NCBI GenBank assembly: GCA_964552035.1
Contig: CAZKFN010000062.1
Span: 1 to 14,443, forward strand
DNA: 14,443 nucleotides
Origin: CAZKFN01 sp964552035
GTDB taxonomy: Bacteria > Bacteroidota > Bacteroidia > Flavobacteriales_E > Vicingaceae
Direction of reading: 5' to 3'
The notes below the pieces were generated by a model. It was not told the origin of the DNA. It did not search any database and was given only the letters and a program-made list of their open reading frames with translations. Made by a program: the position numbers and the translations under genes. Shown one piece after another: positions 13,765 through 14,443 of this stretch. Numbering within the stretch: the first letter of the stretch is position 1; each line of letters opens with the position of its first letter.

Positions 13765-14443
13765 ATGAAACACAGCCGCACCATAGCATTTCACACCTTA
13801 GGATGTAAACTCAACTTCTCTGAAACATCTGCTATATCAAGGATTTTCGAAGATGCAGGCTATGCAAGAGTTGATTTTAAAGAAGGTGCTGACATTGTTG
13901 TCATCAACACCTGTTCGGTGACCGACCATGCCGACAAAAAGTGTAGGCAAATTGTCAATCAAGCTAGAAATTTATCCGAGGATTCTTTTATTGCTGTTAT
14001 TGGTTGTTATGCCCAGCTTAAACCAGAAGAAATTGCTCAAATTCATGGAGTAAATATTGTGTTGGGCGCATCTGAGAAGTTTAACTTATTGGAACATGTA
14101 GAAAAGTGGGATAAAGAAGAATCTGCCACAAAGGTTCTTGCTGATCATATTAAACATGTCAAAGAATTTGTTCCCTCCTATTCCTATGGAGATCGAACGC
14201 GTTCATTTCTAAAAGTACAAGACGGTTGTGATTATTTCTGTTCTTTTTGTACCATTCCATTAGCTCGGGGAAGAAGTAGAAGCAACAGCATTGAAAAAAC
14301 ATTAACAGCTGCTAGAGAAATTGCCGCCAAAGGAATTAAAGAAATTGTGCTTACAGGAGTAAATATTGGGGATTACGGAAAAGGCACCGACGAAACCTTT
14401 TTTGACTTGGTAAAAGCTTTAGATGAAGTTGAAGGAATTGAGC
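13765..14443 (+). CDS. mtaB: tRNA t6A37 methylthiotransferase MtaB (3' truncated by window edge)
   Basis: The first 226 residues of a radical SAM methylthiotransferase that converts t6A to ms2t6A at position 37 of tRNAs reading ANN codons. The N-terminal UPF0004 domain has its three cluster cysteines at Cys14 (HTLGCKLNFSET), Cys50 (INTCSVTDHAD) and Cys81 (VIGCYAQ). The radical SAM motif follows at Cys155-Cys159-Cys162 (QDGCDYFCSFCTIPLARGRSRS), then the glycine-rich LTGVNIGDYG (197-206). HTLGCKLN and the NTCSVTDHAD form favour MtaB over MiaB (typically GCQMN) and RimO. The reading frame is open to the end of the window at GVEGIE-type sequence, so about half the protein is missing, including the TRAM domain. 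The ATG at 13765 is chosen because the conserved first strand begins at once and no in-frame upstream ATG fits. Confidence 0.94.
   Translation, partial: MKHSRTIAFHTLGCKLNFSETSAISRIFEDAGYARVDFKEGADIVVINTCSVTDHADKKCRQIVNQARNLSEDSFIAVIGCYAQLKPEEIAQIHGVNIVLGASEKFNLLEHVEKWDKEESATKVLADHIKHVKEFVPSYSYGDRTRSFLKVQDGCDYFCSFCTIPLARGRSRSNSIEKTLTAAREIAAKGIKEIVLTGVNIGDYGKGTDETFFDLVKALDEVEGIE

Noticed and set aside
1..14443. Mobile element, prophage, CRISPR array or defence system
   Set aside because: I looked for transposase, integrase or recombinase motifs, terminal repeats, regularly spaced repeats and paired toxin-antitoxin frames on both strands and found none; gene content is housekeeping.

Overview
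The window looks like a stretch of ordinary chromosome from a low-GC Bacteroidota, most likely a marine member of the Flavobacteriales. Four things point there: a Por-secretion (type IX) C-terminal sorting domain on a secreted protein, a DUF4199 membrane protein, several promoter -7 boxes of the TAnnTTTG type specific to Bacteroidota, and start codons without a Shine-Dalgarno sequence. The arginase, Ffh, FolD and split transketolase also read like flavobacterial versions. I cannot name a genus from the sequence alone.

Layout. Positions 1-569 hold the 3' end of a transketolase C-terminal subunit. A 610-base gap follows; its right half (837-1118) carries a startless, probably decayed TonB C-terminal-like domain. 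On the minus strand comes an arginase-family enzyme followed by argS (3930 to 1180), 3 bases apart. On the plus strand are a lone envelope lipoprotein (4120-4836), then a MaoC-like hotdog protein overlapping a periplasmic thioredoxin-fold protein (4923-5902), then a small RRM RNA-binding protein (6021-6266). On the minus strand ffh and folD abut (8720 to 6510). A GT4-like glycosyltransferase (8897-10018, plus) converges on a DUF4199 and GT2 pair (11565 to 10015, minus). A type IX-secreted protein with a clear terminator (13348 to 11837, minus) follows, and the 5' part of mtaB (13765 onward) runs off the right edge.

How the genes work together. Most are housekeeping: carbon metabolism, arginine use and charging, one-carbon metabolism, membrane targeting (Ffh), tRNA thiomethylation (MtaB) and envelope glycan synthesis (two glycosyltransferases). 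Gene order suggests four short transcription units: arginase-argS, hotdog-thioredoxin, ffh-folD and DUF4199-GT2. I see no phage, transposon, CRISPR array, tRNA or rRNA, toxin-antitoxin pair or defence island. I found no convincing new multi-gene system. The points most worth a second look are the unannotated TonB-like remnant, the cluster of inverted repeats between the RRM gene and folD, and the tightly coupled pairs of unlike function.
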